From Puccinia triticina (lineage: Eukaryota > Basidiomycota > Pucciniomycetes > Pucciniales > Pucciniaceae): a stretch of DNA of 64,000 bases. Shown here piece by piece: positions 63,423 to 64,000 of the stretch (positions are counted from its first letter, which is position 1; each line of letters opens with the position of its first letter). The notes under the pieces are model-generated. The model ran no database searches and had not been told where the DNA came from. It saw only the letters and a program-made list of their open reading frames with translations. The translations under genes and the position numbers were made by a program. The stretch spans positions 3,183,001 to 3,247,000 of the forward strand of contig NC_070575.1 in the NCBI RefSeq assembly GCF_026914185.1, in the 5' to 3' direction.

Positions 63423-64000
63423 CCCTGATCATTTCCAATGTTGATCCTCATGAGGATCTGCTTCCATTGAGCGCTTCCAGTTCCCCCCTGGTCCTGAAGC
63501 GCCTCCAAGCGCCTCATGTTCCCTCCTGCTCTTTTCCCCTCTATATAAACACGCCCCCCAGGACTTTTTATCCCTCAGAATATTATTACAGCAAAGTTTA
63601 ACCCATACTATAGTTAAACAGTGCTTTCATTCTCAACCATCATTCAATTCAGGAATACTCTCAACTCTTGATTACCCTTACCTTTCTGTAGGTAAAACCA
63701 CGAACCCAAGTTGAGTTATTCCTTGGATGCCTATTAACACCCTGTGTTGATCTGGATGCACCTTAATTGAGCAAGCTTCTCAGTCAAGATTACTGATAGA
63801 GTGAAACCTTTTACAGGTCTTACCACGAACCCATTGGCCCATCCTTGGCATATTACACTATCATCTTGCTAGTAACAACCCTCTCAGACACGGTTAGTTA
63901 CCCACAGGCTGACAGTTAAAAACTTGTGCAAATGCAACAGGGAAGTAAAAGAATTTTTGCTCCCCTCGGGCCTATCACAAATGCAAAGGCGGAGGGGGAC
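63423..64000 (+). repeat. LTR-like promoter fragment, runs out of the window
   Basis: A TATA box (CTATATAAAC near 63541) follows a pyrimidine-rich stretch; downstream, CCACGAACCCA occurs twice (about 63699 and 63820). It resembles the U3-R-U5 part of a gypsy LTR, but neither end is seen and no gene is evident. Confidence 0.4.

Overview
This window looks like a transposon graveyard from a large, repeat-rich fungal genome, most likely a rust fungus (Pucciniales). That assignment is an inference: the transposase families, short GT-AG introns and protein motifs resemble those I know from rust genomes, and nothing in the window fixes the species. I found no convincing single-copy host gene. Almost everything is a mobile element inserted into another, and many insertion boundaries can be read to the base from target-site duplications (TSDs).

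Region 1-18.7 kb: an old, broken Ty3/gypsy retrotransposon with a C-terminal chromodomain (Gypsy-1; its 5' LTR lies outside the window). It is interrupted by a 470-bp MITE (TSD TGCACAG), a 793-bp LTR-like insertion (TSD CTTAT) and a ~1.66-kb solo LTR (TSD CTGTA). The solo LTR is itself interrupted by a young, intact gypsy element, Gypsy-2 (8344-16836). Gypsy-2 has an unusual primer site copied from the 3' half of a mature tRNA-Tyr and five related intron-like segments.

Region 18.7-21.35 kb: minisatellites, then 150-160-bp modules interrupted by a PIF/Harbinger-type MITE. Region 21.36-31.41 kb: a Mutator-like element (MULE) whose decayed gene runs from FAR1-like domain through MULE transposase and AT-hooks to an OTU cysteine protease. 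It is interrupted by Copia-1 (TSD AAAAC, 106-bp LTRs, half-tRNA primer site), a 700-bp LTR-like insertion, and a 355-bp miniature LTR element (TRIM-1, TSD TTGGC) whose LTRs contain a tRNA-like gene.

Region 31.4-42.4 kb: a 628-bp palindrome; a broken Harbinger transposase; a small LTR element (TSD CCAAT) carrying a second copy of the 470-bp MITE, with a 1.75-kb hAT-type non-autonomous element in its 3' LTR; a decayed coiled-coil gene with a MITE in it; and a GCM/WRKY-type zinc-finger gene fragment. Region 42.4-62.2 kb: a satellite, then a ~19-kb inverted-repeat structure built from ~172-bp tandem repeats. It contains a decayed hAT element (TSD GTACCAAT) and Copia-2, which has no TSD and appears to mark a recombination junction. 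Region 62.2-64 kb: a second TRIM (TSD CACTG) and a promoter-like LTR fragment.

Two themes link the regions. First, TRIM-1, TRIM-2 and Copia-1 share terminal motifs and an initiator-Met half-tRNA primer site, suggesting an autonomous/non-autonomous system. Second, catalytic aspartates in three unrelated old elements appear lost by the same CpG-type transition, while Gypsy-2 is intact.
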